From contig NZ_POAF01000002.1 of NCBI RefSeq assembly GCF_003309065.1, positions 434,001 to 498,000 on the forward strand: a stretch of DNA of 64,000 nucleotides, in the 5' to 3' direction. Below, piece by piece: positions 41,674 to 51,208 of this stretch. Both the position numbers and the translations under genes were made by a program. The notes below the pieces were generated by a model that ran no database searches, was not told where the DNA came from, and saw nothing but the letters and a program-made list of their open reading frames with translations. The stretch is from Glutamicibacter soli. Lineage in GTDB: Bacteria > Actinomycetota > Actinomycetes > Actinomycetales > Micrococcaceae. Within the stretch, counting starts at the first letter, position 1, and the number at the start of each line of letters is the position of its first letter.

Positions 41674-43461
41674 ATGCAGGTACATCAGTACGACGTAGTC
41701 ATCGTCGGTGCCGGCGGTGCAGGTATGCGTGCAGCGATCGAATCCGGTCAGCGTGCACGCACCGCAGTGCTAACTAAGCTTTACCCAACCCGCTCCCATA
41801 CCGGCGCGGCCCAGGGCGGCATGTGCGCCGCACTGGCCAACGTCGAGGAAGACAACTGGGAGTGGCACACCTTCGACACCATCAAGGGCGGCGACTACAT
41901 CGTCGACCAGGATGCAGCAGAGGTCATGGCCAAGGAAGCCATCAACGCCGTGCTGGATCTGGAAAAGATGGGTCTGCCGTTCAACCGAACCCCTGAGGGC
42001 AAGATCGACCAGCGCCGCTTCGGCGGCCACACCCGCGACCACGGCAAGGCCGCCGTGCGCCGCGCCTGCTACGCAGCAGACCGCACCGGCCACATGATCC
42101 TGCAGACCCTGTACCAAAACTGCGTCAAGCACAACGTTGAGTTCTACAACGAGTACTACGTGCTGGACCTGCTGATGGTTGAGGAAGAAGCCTTCCGCGA
42201 AGACGGCACCGCCTACATGCAGAAGCGTGTTGCCGGCGTCGTCTCCTACGACCTGGCCACCGGCGAACTGCACGTGTTCCAGGCCAAGTCCGTGATTTTC
42301 GCTTCCGGCGGCGCAGGCAAGGTCTTCAAGACCACCTCCAACGCCCACACCCTGACCGGCGACGGCATGGGCATCGCGTTCCGCTCGGGCCTGCCGCTGG
42401 AAGACATGGAGTTCTTCCAGTTCCACCCGACGGGCCTCGCAGGCCTGGGCATTCTGCTCACCGAGGGCGCCCGCGGCGAAGGCGCAATCCTTCGCAACTC
42501 GGACGGCGAACGCTTCATGGAGCGCTACGCTCCGACCATTAAGGACCTGGCTCCACGTGACATCGTGGCCCGTGCCATGGCCAACGAAGTGCGCGAAGGC
42601 CGCGGCTGCGGTCCTAACAAGGACTACGTGCTGCTGGACCTGACCCACCTGGAGCCAGAGCACATCGAATCCAAGCTGCCGGACATCACCGAATTCGCCC
42701 GCACCTACCTGGGTGTCGAGCCGTTCACCGACCCGGTGCCGGTGTACCCGACCGCGCACTACGCCATGGGCGGCGTGCCGACCAACATCGAGACCGAGGT
42801 CCTGCAGGACAACAACACCACCATCCCGGGCCTGTTCGCAGCCGGCGAGGTCGCCTGTGTTTCGGTCCACGGCGCAAACCGCTTGGGCACCAACTCGCTG
42901 CTGGACATCAACGTCTTCGGCCGCCGCGCCGGCATCGCCGCCGCCGAGTACGCCAAGACCGCTGACTTCGTCGAGCTGCCGGAGAACCCTGAAGCCCTGG
43001 TCACCGCACAGCTGGACGGCCTGCTGAACTCCACCGGCACCGAGAACGTCGCAGAGCTGCGCAAGGCCCTGCAGGAGATCATGGACGCCAACGTCCAGGT
43101 GTTCCGCGACGAGACCTCGCTGAAGGGCGCTCTGGAGGTCATCGAGAGCCTGCGCGAACGCTACAAGAACGTGTCCATCCAGGACAAGGGCAAGCGCTTC
43201 AACCTGGATCTGCTCGAAGCCGTGGAACTGGGCTTCCTGCTGGACCTGGCGGAGGTCATGACCACCGCAGCGCTGCACCGCAAGGAATCACGTGGTGGTC
43301 ACTACCGCGAGGACTTCCCGAACCGCGACGATGAGAACTTCATGGTCCACTCGATGTCCTACCGCGACCACAACGCTACTACCGAGGGCATCGCCGGCAT
43401 CCGCATGGAAACCAAGCCGGTTGTCTTCACCCGTTACCAGCCAATGGAGCGTAAGTACTAA
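41674..43461 (+). CDS. sdhA: Succinate dehydrogenase flavoprotein subunit
   Basis: A 595-residue FAD subunit oxidising succinate to fumarate. The FAD Rossmann motif is DVVIVGAGGAGMRAAIES; the covalent flavin His is in TRSHTGAAQGG; the substrate Arg and Thr regions are RRFGGHTRDHGKAAVRRACYA, FHPTGLAGLGILLTEGARGEG, and HGANRLGTNSLLDINVFGRRAG. AAAAGAGAG precedes the ATG. The stop overlaps the sdhB start (TAATG). Length and motifs are complete. Confidence 0.97.
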   Translation: MQVHQYDVVIVGAGGAGMRAAIESGQRARTAVLTKLYPTRSHTGAAQGGMCAALANVEEDNWEWHTFDTIKGGDYIVDQDAAEVMAKEAINAVLDLEKMGLPFNRTPEGKIDQRRFGGHTRDHGKAAVRRACYAADRTGHMILQTLYQNCVKHNVEFYNEYYVLDLLMVEEEAFREDGTAYMQKRVAGVVSYDLATGELHVFQAKSVIFASGGAGKVFKTTSNAHTLTGDGMGIAFRSGLPLEDMEFFQFHPTGLAGLGILLTEGARGEGAILRNSDGERFMERYAPTIKDLAPRDIVARAMANEVREGRGCGPNKDYVLLDLTHLEPEHIESKLPDITEFARTYLGVEPFTDPVPVYPTAHYAMGGVPTNIETEVLQDNNTTIPGLFAAGEVACVSVHGANRLGTNSLLDINVFGRRAGIAAAEYAKTADFVELPENPEALVTAQLDGLLNSTGTENVAELRKALQEIMDANVQVFRDETSLKGALEVIESLRERYKNVSIQDKGKRFNLDLLEAVELGFLLDLAEVMTTAALHRKESRGGHYREDFPNRDDENFMVHSMSYRDHNATTEGIAGIRMETKPVVFTRYQPMERKY

Positions 43462-44243
43462 TGAGCACCGAACTGCCAGAACCACCATCAAAGATTGAGT
43501 TGAAGGCCGGTGTTGGTGGCGGCGGAGAGATCCCAACCTTCAACATCACCCTGCGCGTTCGCCGCTACCTGCCGGAGACCACTGCAGAGGCCTACTGGGA
43601 AGACTTCAAGCTGACCATGTACGGCACCGACCGCGTGCTGGACGCCCTGCACAAGGTCAAGTGGGACCACGACGGCTCGCTGTCGTTCCGCCGTTCCTGC
43701 GCCCACGGCATTTGCGGTTCGGATGCCATGCGCATCAACGGCCGCAACCGCCTGGCCTGCAAGACCCTGCTGAAGGACCTGGACACCTCCAAGCCGATCA
43801 CCGTTGAGGCAATCAAGGGTCTTCCGCTGGAGAAGGACCTGATCGTGGACATGGAACCGTTCTTCCAGTCCTACCGCGAGATCATGCCGTTCCTGATTTC
43901 CAAGGGCCACGAGCCGACCAAGGAACGCTACCAGTCGGTCGAGGACCGCGAGCGCTTCGATGACACCACCAAGTGCATCCTCTGCGCCGCCTGCACCTCC
44001 TCCTGCCCGGTGTTCTGGACCGATGGCCAGTACTTCGGCCCGGCAGCGATCGTCAATGCGCACCGCTTCATCTTCGACTCGCGCGATGATGCAGGCGACA
44101 TGCGCTTGGAGATCCTGAACGACAAGGAAGGCGTGTGGCGCTGCCGCACCACCTTCAACTGCACCGAAGCGTGCCCACGCGGCATCCAGGTGACCAAGGC
44201 TATCGCCGAGGTCAAGCAGGCGATCCTCTCGCGCACCGTCTAA
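43461..44243 (+). CDS. sdhB: Succinate dehydrogenase iron-sulfur subunit
   Basis: A 260-residue protein. The [2Fe-2S] site is CAHGICGSDAMRINGRNRLAC; the [4Fe-4S] and [3Fe-4S] sites are in CILCAACTSSCPVFW and CRTTFNCTEACPRGIQV. It relays electrons from SdhA FAD to the membrane anchor. It is coupled to sdhA by the TAATG overlap and followed by a terminator. Confidence 0.97.
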   Translation: MSTELPEPPSKIELKAGVGGGGEIPTFNITLRVRRYLPETTAEAYWEDFKLTMYGTDRVLDALHKVKWDHDGSLSFRRSCAHGICGSDAMRINGRNRLACKTLLKDLDTSKPITVEAIKGLPLEKDLIVDMEPFFQSYREIMPFLISKGHEPTKERYQSVEDRERFDDTTKCILCAACTSSCPVFWTDGQYFGPAAIVNAHRFIFDSRDDAGDMRLEILNDKEGVWRCRTTFNCTEACPRGIQVTKAIAEVKQAILSRTV

Positions 44244-44254
44244 GTACGCGAAGC

Positions 44255-44288
44255 AAAGGCCCGAACCAGTTTCATGGTTCGGGCCTTT
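44255..44288 (+). terminator. Terminator of sdhCDAB
   Basis: AAAGGCCCGAACCA (44255-44268) pairs perfectly with 44275-44288, loop GTTTCA, ending in TTTT. Confidence 0.92.
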
Positions 44289-44448
44289 TGGCATTGCTGG
44301 AGGAAAGAGCCGTTCCCCGGTCCCCCGCGGGGCCTGAAGTCCGCCGAACCCCTTGCCCGGCAACTGCCACCGCGGGGCACCTGCAACGGCGCCGCCATGC
44401 TGCGTGCATGGGCCGAGCCAGAGGCTTGGGCTGCCGAGCAGACCTTCA

Positions 44449-44488
44449 ACGAAAAGAACGCCAGCCTTTGGGCTGGCGTTCTTTTCGT
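44449..44488. terminator. Second terminator, serving the minus-strand 2H phosphoesterase gene
   Basis: An 18 bp perfect stem (44449-44466 with 44471-44488, loop TTTG), with A/T-rich ends on both sides so it works in both directions. It stands 13 bases beyond the stop of the minus-strand gene. Confidence 0.88.
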
Positions 44489-44501
44489 GTGTCGGCGGGC
44501 C

Positions 44502-45020
44502 TTAGCCCAGTTCAATCTCTTCGCTCAGGCTCCACTGCCCGCCGCGGGTGTCGAACAGCTGGATCGAGCTCACCTCGAAGGACAGGCCCACTTGGTCCAG
44601 CGCTGCCTGCGCGGCGTCCAGGTTCTCCGGGGGCACGTTCTGCGCAATGGTCAGATGCGGATGGTACGCGAAGTTCGACTCGTGGCGCAGCGCGTCGGAG
44701 AGCAGCCCGCGGTGCAGCGCCCAGCATTCCTCCGCCCCGTCCAGCAGCGGCAGGTAGACCACTTCGCTGGCTGGACGGAAGGTCCGCGCGGCACCCAGCT
44801 GCACTGTGAAGCTCGCGGTTTGACCCGCCACCTGGCGCACCTGCGCGGCGGCCTTCTCCCAGGTGTTCAGGTAGGACCCGGACACCAGCGTGATGTGGGG
44901 AGCGATCACCTCGGTGTCCGCTCCCCCGAACTCCCGGCGCCAGGCGCGCAGGGTCTCCCGCTGCGGCTGCGGCACCGGGATCACCACGCCCAGCGTGAAT
45001 CGGGGTTCAAGGTTATCCAT
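44502..45020 (-). CDS. 2H phosphoesterase (2'-5' RNA ligase family)
   Basis: A 172-residue protein with the two HxTx motifs of the 2H superfamily, PHITLVSG near residue 43 and YHPHLTIAQN near 120, spaced as in ThpR/CPDase proteins. Such enzymes open 2',3'-cyclic phosphates or act as 2'-5' ligases in vitro; the true substrate is unknown. The ATG at 45020 comes 1 base after the trpS stop, so the two are co-translated. Confidence 0.88.
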   Translation of the reverse strand: MDNLEPRFTLGVVIPVPQPQRETLRAWRREFGGADTEVIAPHITLVSGSYLNTWEKAAAQVRQVAGQTASFTVQLGAARTFRPASEVVYLPLLDGAEECWALHRGLLSDALRHESNFAYHPHLTIAQNVPPENLDAAQAALDQVGLSFEVSSIQLFDTRGGQWSLSEEIELG

Positions 45021-45021
45021 G

Positions 45022-46041
<1,020 letters not shown>

Positions 46042-46878
46042 TTAAAACTGGTAGTCGACGACCAGCGGTGCGTGGTCGGAGAAGCGCAGGTCGTAGCCTG
46101 AGGCGCGGTCAACATGGGACTTGATGGCCTTGCTGGCCAGCGACGGGGTGGCCATGTGGTAGTCGATGCGCCAACCGGCGTCGTTGTCGAAGGCCTGTCC
46201 GCGGTAGGACCACCAGGTGTAGGGGCCCTGGACGTCTCCGGCCAGTTCGCGGGCCACGTCCTTGTAGCCGACCGAGGAGAAGAAGCCGTCGAAGTAGGCG
46301 ATCTCCTCATCCATCACGCCGGCGCGCTTGTTGTGGTTCGGCTTCCAGTTCTTGATGTCCTTCTCGGTGTGCACGACGTTCAGGTCGCCCACCACCAGCA
46401 CATGGTCCTTTTCCGCTGCCAGGGCCGGCAGGTAGTCGGTCATGCGCTGCAGGAAACGGTACTTGTCCTCCTGCTTCTGGGTGCCCAGTTCGCCCGAGTG
46501 CACGTAGCAGGAGACCACGGTGAAGGTTTCCCCGTTGACCTCGAAGTCGGCTTCCACCCAGCGTCCGGAGTCGGCGAAGTACTCGTCGCCGATGTTCTCG
46601 CGCACGGCCACCGGCTCGACGCGGGAGAGCACTGCCACGCCTGCACGGCCCTTGTCCTTGGCTTCGGCATGCAAGATGTGCCAACCCTCGCCGATCAGTT
46701 CGCGCAGCACCTTGTCCGGTGCGCGCACTTCCTGCAGGCACAGGATGTCGACGTCGCGGGCGGCGACCCAATCTGCCATGTTCTTGCGGTAGGCGGCGCG
46801 AATGCCGTTGACGTTGACCGAAGCCACGCGCAGGGCGCCGGCGTTCTTGCTCAGAATTTCCACGCTGGTTGGTATCAC
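46042..46878 (-). CDS. xth: Exodeoxyribonuclease III
   Basis: A 278-residue EEP-fold nuclease acting at abasic sites and 3' ends. Family blocks: RVASVNVNGIRAAYRK, DILCLQEVRAPD (catalytic Glu), VVSCYVHSG, HVLVVGDLNVVHTEKDIKNW (Asp-Asn), and the end WRIDYHMATPSL...SDHAPLVVDYQF (catalytic His). It starts at GTG 46878 with GGAAGG directly before it; a GTG five codons in is an alternative. Upstream of trpS by 9 bases, a probable operon with trpS and the 2H gene. Confidence 0.94.
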   Translation of the reverse strand: MIPTSVEILSKNAGALRVASVNVNGIRAAYRKNMADWVAARDVDILCLQEVRAPDKVLRELIGEGWHILHAEAKDKGRAGVAVLSRVEPVAVRENIGDEYFADSGRWVEADFEVNGETFTVVSCYVHSGELGTQKQEDKYRFLQRMTDYLPALAAEKDHVLVVGDLNVVHTEKDIKNWKPNHNKRAGVMDEEIAYFDGFFSSVGYKDVARELAGDVQGPYTWWSYRGQAFDNDAGWRIDYHMATPSLASKAIKSHVDRASGYDLRFSDHAPLVVDYQF

Positions 46879-47017
46879 CCTTCCAGCTTACAAAATTCGC
46901 GTGCTGATTACCCGCTGATCGACTCGCGCCCCTCCGGGAAACGCCGAGTGCGGAGAACGTAGCCTCCCTCCGCGCGGGCAGCTCCCATCAGCCTGCGCGA
47001 ATCGTCTGGAGTACTGG

Positions 47018-47461
47018 TTAGTCCAGCCCGGCAGGCGGCGTGAAATCGCCGAACGATCCGATCCCCGGAACGCCGGAGCACAACTGGCCCAGGACATGCA
47101 ATTCATGCGGGACCACGGGACTAGGCAGCGCCTTCAGGTCGAACCATTGCAGCTCGGCGGCCTTGTCCGGCTCCATCAGCTTGGGCTGGCCGGACCAGCT
47201 GGTGCACTGGAAAAAGAAGTCGACGCGGTTCGGGGCTCGGTGCAGCACGGCCAGCGGCTCCAGGCCATCCGGCTCGATGCTCATCCCCAGTTCCTCGAAT
47301 GCCTCGCGGCAGGCGGCCTGGTGCACGGTTTCCCCGGCCTCGACATGCCCGGCGGCCCCGGAGGCCCAATGCCCGTCCATGAAACCGGTTCCGCGGCGCT
47401 GCTGCAACAAGATCCGGTCCTCGCGCCGGAAAACGACATAGACCACGGGAATCAGATGCAC
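47018..47461 (-). CDS. NUDIX hydrolase
   Basis: A 147-residue protein with a complete NUDIX box: GHVEAGETVHQAACREAFEELGM at about residues 38-60 (G-x5-E-x7-REAFEELGM). The preceding HWASGAAG and the strand MHLIPVVYVVFRREDRILLQQRR are typical of the (d)NTP/MutT-like group. AAGGA precedes the GTG start closely. No operon partner is clear. It is unrelated in detail to the NUDIX protein at 3063. Confidence 0.88.
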   Translation of the reverse strand: MHLIPVVYVVFRREDRILLQQRRGTGFMDGHWASGAAGHVEAGETVHQAACREAFEELGMSIEPDGLEPLAVLHRAPNRVDFFFQCTSWSGQPKLMEPDKAAELQWFDLKALPSPVVPHELHVLGQLCSGVPGIGSFGDFTPPAGLD

Positions 47462-47478
47462 GCGGTCCTTAAAGACAT

Positions 47479-47500
47479 CGAGACGGCCGAAGCCGTCTCG
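47479..47500 (-). terminator. UUCG-capped terminator
   Basis: CGAGACGGC pairs with GCCGTCTCG around the tetraloop, which on the minus strand reads TTCG, the extra-stable cUUCGg type. It lies 12 bases past the stop of the 47513 gene and partly overlaps the leader of the NUDIX gene. Confidence 0.75.
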
Positions 47501-47512
47501 AAAAGTTTGAAA

Positions 47513-48010
47513 TTAACCGATGATTTCGCCGTCAAGCGGCTTGGCCGGCTTGATCATATCCCGGGCGTTGCTCGCGGTCATCTGGATGGTGTCCAGGGCC
47601 CGGTCGATCATTTCTTCCGACTCGGGGTTCTTCAGCTCGCGCTGCTCGGCGATGACCCGGGCCTGGACCTGGACGATCTTGAAGGAGTGGTCCAGCTTCA
47701 TGTCGCGCTGGCTGGTGGCTTCGTCGACCACGACGCTGCCGGCCTGGGCGCGCGGGGTGGCCGCCGCGGTGGCTTCGCGCAGCGAGTTGTTGATCTTCTG
47801 CGCTCCGCGCTTGAGGCCGAACATCATGAACCCGGCGAGCAGCAGCCAGCCGGCGGAGATGACGACAACGAACCAGCCGACGATCTCATTTGAATTGGCG
47901 GCGAAGATGACCGCCACCAGAAGGACGATGACCATGACCGACATTGCCAGGGTCGATGCGTTGAGGGTGATTTTCCGACCCTGCTTCGCGCTGCTGCCTA
48001 GAGGTTCCAT
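47513..48010 (-). CDS. Two-span membrane protein, hypothetical
   Basis: A 165-residue protein from ATG 48010. Two membrane helices at about 20-40 (ASTLAMSVMVIVLLVAVIFAAN) and 45-68 (GWFVVVISAGWLLLAGFMMFG), then a soluble helical C-terminal part (75-165) with ATSQRDMKLDHSFKIVQVQARVIAEQREL, probably a coiled coil. I do not recognise the family. It is followed by a UUCG terminator and lies beside the GAP protein gene on the same strand, 68 bases away. Confidence 0.8.
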   Translation of the reverse strand: MEPLGSSAKQGRKITLNASTLAMSVMVIVLLVAVIFAANSNEIVGWFVVVISAGWLLLAGFMMFGLKRGAQKINNSLREATAAATPRAQAGSVVVDEATSQRDMKLDHSFKIVQVQARVIAEQRELKNPESEEMIDRALDTIQMTASNARDMIKPAKPLDGEIIG

Positions 48011-48078
48011 GCCTTCAATTCTCGCATCATCCCCGGATGCAGGCCAATCGCGCAGCTGTCCTTTCGCCCACAGCGTGG

Positions 48079-48879
48079 CTATCCCAGCACGTCGCCGACC
48101 AGCTCGCGCAGCTGCACCCCGTCCAGGCTGAACCTGATCAGGAAGTACCCGGCGATGCCCACCACCCAGCCCAGCGTCTCCTGCGCGTAGCGGCCCAACT
48201 TCCTTCCCGCCGCCTGCAGCCAGTGCTCCATCCGGTCCCCGGCCGCCCTGCGCACACCCACCAGCACCAGCGCCGGAGCGATCATCACCAGGCAGTACCC
48301 GGCCAGCACCAGCACCTGCACCCCGGAGCTCCATCCGGCGCCTTGCAACACGCCCATGGCGCCGAGGTAGGGAAGCATGGTGGGCAGCTCCAGCAGCCCC
48401 GCCAGCAAGGCCAGCGCCACGACCCCGGTGCGGGTATCCAGCGCGGTCCCCAGCCTCCGGCGCAGCGCCCCGGAAACCTGCGGCTGGCCGGTAGCAGTTC
48501 CCTGCAGCCCGCCGGCCTTGACGGTCTCACCGCTTGCGGTCCCGGCCTTGCGCGCCGCGACGAGCTTCTGCTCGTCGGTGCGGTAGGTCAAGGCCCAGAT
48601 GATCATCCCCGCCCCCAGGGCCAGCCCCAGCAGCCGCATCATCGGGGTGTCCAAGGACATCCGGGAATACGCCAGCTGGAAGCCGGAGCGCAGCAGCAGA
48701 CCGATCGCCCAGTAGAAGCCGGCCAGCAGTCCGAGGTAGAGCAGCACCCGGGGAATCGCCCGGCGGTAGTCGCGGCGCAGCAGCAGCCAAATGGGGATGA
48801 CCAGGGTGCCGATGCTGGTGGCGTCGATCAGCGCGAGCACCACCAGTGAGGCGGGTGCGGCATTCGTGAAGATGTCCAT
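48079..48879 (-). CDS. GAP family (LysE-like) membrane protein
   Basis: A 266-residue polytopic protein with six hydrophobic segments. The N-terminus ASLVVLALIDATSIGTLVIPIWLLL and the late block LLELPTMLPYLGAMGVL with the conserved Pro and Glu fit the GAP (Sap) family, whose mycobacterial members take part in glycopeptidolipid and sulfolipid export. The middle loop (about 100-140) is cytoplasmic. The transported substrate here is unknown. It is divergent from the histidine kinase gene. Confidence 0.85.
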   Translation of the reverse strand: MDIFTNAAPASLVVLALIDATSIGTLVIPIWLLLRRDYRRAIPRVLLYLGLLAGFYWAIGLLLRSGFQLAYSRMSLDTPMMRLLGLALGAGMIIWALTYRTDEQKLVAARKAGTASGETVKAGGLQGTATGQPQVSGALRRRLGTALDTRTGVVALALLAGLLELPTMLPYLGAMGVLQGAGWSSGVQVLVLAGYCLVMIAPALVLVGVRRAAGDRMEHWLQAAGRKLGRYAQETLGWVVGIAGYFLIRFSLDGVQLRELVGDVLG

Positions 48880-48989
48880 GCTTCCAGCCTGTCCCGGATC
48901 GCGGCGCAGGGGTATCGGGCAGCAGGACGGCTCAATCTCCCCCTTAAGGCGGATGCCTCGCCGCCCTGCGGATGGGGCATGCTGGAATC

Positions 48990-50171
48990 ATGACGACGTT
49001 GATCCGGCGTATCGGCAGCGGCCAGGACGAGCCGGAGACGGCCGGGATGTATCTGCTGCTTGCCGCGGTGCTGCACGCCTTCGGCGTGGTGAACCCGCCG
49101 CTTTCCGGGCTGCCTGGCTGGCTCTGGTTCCCGGTGCTGCTGCTGGGCCTGGGCGCCGTCCTGCTGCGAAGGCGCTGGCTGCTGCCCGCCGCGCTGGCCA
49201 TGGCCTCTTCCGGGCTGGGATTGCTGGCGTTGGGCAGCATTGCCGGATACTTCATGGCCTTCGAGGCGGTCTTCAGCGTCTTCCTGCTCGGCGGATTGAC
49301 GTTGCGCCGGATCTCGTTCACGCTCATGTGCTTGGTGTCGCTGGTGATGGCGGTGCTCGCCTGGGATGCCACGCACCTGGCGCAGCAGGTGGTGCTGAGC
49401 CTGTTCCTCACCGGCTTCATCCTGTTCACCCCGATGCTGTGGGCGCAGAACGTGCGCACCGCCCAGGACCTTTCCGCCTCGCAGGCCGAGCGTTCCGCGG
49501 CGCTGGCCGCCGCCGCCGAGGCGCGGGCGGAGCGGCTGAGCGCCGAGCACCACGCGGCCCGGATTTCCGAGCGCACCGCGCTGGCCCGCGAAATGCACGA
49601 CGTGCTCTCCGCCCGGCTCTCCTCCATCGCCCTGCTCTCCGGAGCGGCGCTGGCGGCCGCGCCGGGCAACGAACCGCTGGCGGCCATCCGCCGCGAAAGC
49701 GTGACCGGGCTGGAGGAAATGAGCGAGATGGTGCGCATGCTGCATGCGGGAACCCCGGCGCTGGCGGCGCGGCTGACCGACGTGCCGCAGCTGGTCGCCG
49801 AGGCTTCCGAAGAGATCGAGCTGGAGTACTCGGTGCCGCACCCTGAGTCCATCCCCGCCGCCGTGCACACCGCCGCGCACCGCACGGTGCGCGAGCTGCT
49901 GGTCAACCACGCCAAGCACGCCCCGGGCAGCACTCTGAGCTTGCGTCTGGAGCAGCTGCGGGACCGCGTTTGGATCCATGCCAGCAACCCGGTCCCGGAG
50001 CATGTCGGACACGGCTTCGGCAGCGGCATCGGGCTGGAGAGCATCCGCACCCGAGCCCAGGCCGTAGGCGGCAGCTGCGACATTCGCCCCGTCCCCCAGT
50101 TCCGGGTTCAGGTCACCCTGCCCACCGCCGCCCAGCTACAGGATGGAATCCATGAAGATCCTGCTTGTTGA
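48990..50171 (+). CDS. Sensor histidine kinase (DesK/NarX-like)
   Basis: A 393-residue kinase. Residues 20-150 contain six to seven membrane segments forming the sensor part. The DHp helix begins at about 165; the phosphoacceptor is His203 in REMHDVLSARLSSIAL. The HATPase domain follows with RTVRELLVNHAKHAPGS (N box) and GFGSGIGLESIRTRA (G box). It phosphorylates the regulator encoded next to it. The ATG at 48990 has GGA 5 bases before it. Its stop region overlaps the regulator start by 20 bases. Confidence 0.92.
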   Translation: MTTLIRRIGSGQDEPETAGMYLLLAAVLHAFGVVNPPLSGLPGWLWFPVLLLGLGAVLLRRRWLLPAALAMASSGLGLLALGSIAGYFMAFEAVFSVFLLGGLTLRRISFTLMCLVSLVMAVLAWDATHLAQQVVLSLFLTGFILFTPMLWAQNVRTAQDLSASQAERSAALAAAAEARAERLSAEHHAARISERTALAREMHDVLSARLSSIALLSGAALAAAPGNEPLAAIRRESVTGLEEMSEMVRMLHAGTPALAARLTDVPQLVAEASEEIELEYSVPHPESIPAAVHTAAHRTVRELLVNHAKHAPGSTLSLRLEQLRDRVWIHASNPVPEHVGHGFGSGIGLESIRTRAQAVGGSCDIRPVPQFRVQVTLPTAAQLQDGIHEDPAC

Positions 50172-50769
50172 CGACCATTCAACCGTGCGCCTGGGCATCC
50201 GCCTGGTGCTGCAGGCGGCAGAGGACCTGGAAGTTGTCGGGGAGGCGGCGGACGGTGCCGCGGCCGTGTCCATGGCCCGGGCGCTCAGCCCAGACGTGGT
50301 GCTCATGGACCTTCGTATGCCGGTGATGGACGGCATCGCGGCGACCGCGCAGATTTCCGGGCAAACAAGGGTGATCGTGCTGACCACCTTCGACGATGAC
50401 GACTACCTCTTTGGCGCATTGCAGGCCGGCGCCCACGGCTTCTTGCTGAAGACCGCCGAGCCGCAGGCGATCATCGACGCGGTGCGCGCGGCGGGCCGCG
50501 GCCAATCCGTCCTGGATCCGCAGGTCACCGCCCGGGTCATGGAACGGGCGCTGGCCGCGGCGCCGCCCGTGGTGCTGCCCGAGGGGCTCACTGCCAGGGA
50601 GCGTGAGGTGCTCCAGGGAATCGGCGAGGGACTGAGCAATCCGCAGCTGGCGCAGCGTCTGGGCATTGGGGAAAGCACGGTGAAAACGCACGTGTCGGCG
50701 GTGCTTGCCAAGCTCGGGGTGAGCACTAGGCTGCAGGCGGCGAAGATCGCCTACGGAGCCGGAGGCTAG
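50152..50769 (+). CDS. NarL/FixJ-type response regulator
   Basis: A 205-residue regulator. Receiver domain residues 1-118 with acidic pair DD7-8, phosphoacceptor Asp53 (VVLMDLRMP), Thr in VIVLTTFDDDD and Lys in LLKTAEPQAI. C-terminal LuxR-type HTH (about 143-203): LTAREREVLQGIGEGLSNPQLAQRLGIGESTVKTHVSAVLAKLGV. It overlaps the kinase gene, so they form one unit. ATG 50152 (MKILLVDDH) is preferred to the ATG three codons earlier. Targets are unknown; the GAP membrane protein gene is the nearest divergent neighbour. Confidence 0.94.
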   Translation: MKILLVDDHSTVRLGIRLVLQAAEDLEVVGEAADGAAAVSMARALSPDVVLMDLRMPVMDGIAATAQISGQTRVIVLTTFDDDDYLFGALQAGAHGFLLKTAEPQAIIDAVRAAGRGQSVLDPQVTARVMERALAAAPPVVLPEGLTAREREVLQGIGEGLSNPQLAQRLGIGESTVKTHVSAVLAKLGVSTRLQAAKIAYGAGG

Positions 50770-50802
50770 CTAGCTGCGGACGGGTATGGTAGCGGGGCGC
50801 GG

Positions 50803-51159
50803 CTACCAGCTCACCAGGCAGAAGGGGTGCTCCTGCGGGTCGAGGTAGACACGGAAGGTCTTGGTCCCCTGCCCGGTGCTCCGGGCGCCGAGGTTCAGCA
50901 CCAGCTCCTCGGCCAGATCGAGATCCTTGACCCTGACGTCGAGATGCATCTGCTGCGGGTGCACATGCCCCGGCCATTCGGGCGCGACATAGGGGCTGAC
51001 GGCTTGGAACGCGACGGCCGGCCGGTCGGGCGCGTCGCCGATGCTCACCCAGTCAGGGTCGTTGTCGATGCGGACCATGCCCAGCAGCTGCTCGTAGAAC
51101 GCCGCCAGCGAGTCCGGGTCTTCGCAGTCGATCACCAATGCCTGCCATGTGCCAATCAT
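50803..51159 (-). CDS. VOC superfamily (glyoxalase/dioxygenase-fold) protein
   Basis: A 118-residue protein with the pattern of one VOC module pair: LVIDCEDPDSLAAFYEQLLGMV at the start and HPQQMHLDVRVKDLDLAEELVLNLGARS with the Glu/His type metal positions later, ending DPQEHPFCLV. Most such small proteins are of unknown function or bind antibiotics. AGGAGG precedes ATG 51159 by 5 bases. Same strand as the LysR gene that ends 50 bases upstream. Confidence 0.88.
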   Translation of the reverse strand: MIGTWQALVIDCEDPDSLAAFYEQLLGMVRIDNDPDWVSIGDAPDRPAVAFQAVSPYVAPEWPGHVHPQQMHLDVRVKDLDLAEELVLNLGARSTGQGTKTFRVYLDPQEHPFCLVSW

Positions 51160-51208
51160 GATGCCTCCTGCGCCCCATTATGCGGGAGCCGCCGGCGCTT
51201 GGGTAGGG

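Noticed and set aside
41770-43278. 502-codon open frame antisense to sdhA
   Set aside because: High third-position G/C makes long antisense open frames common here; the product is Gln/His/Gly/Val-rich without domains, and sdhA is certain.
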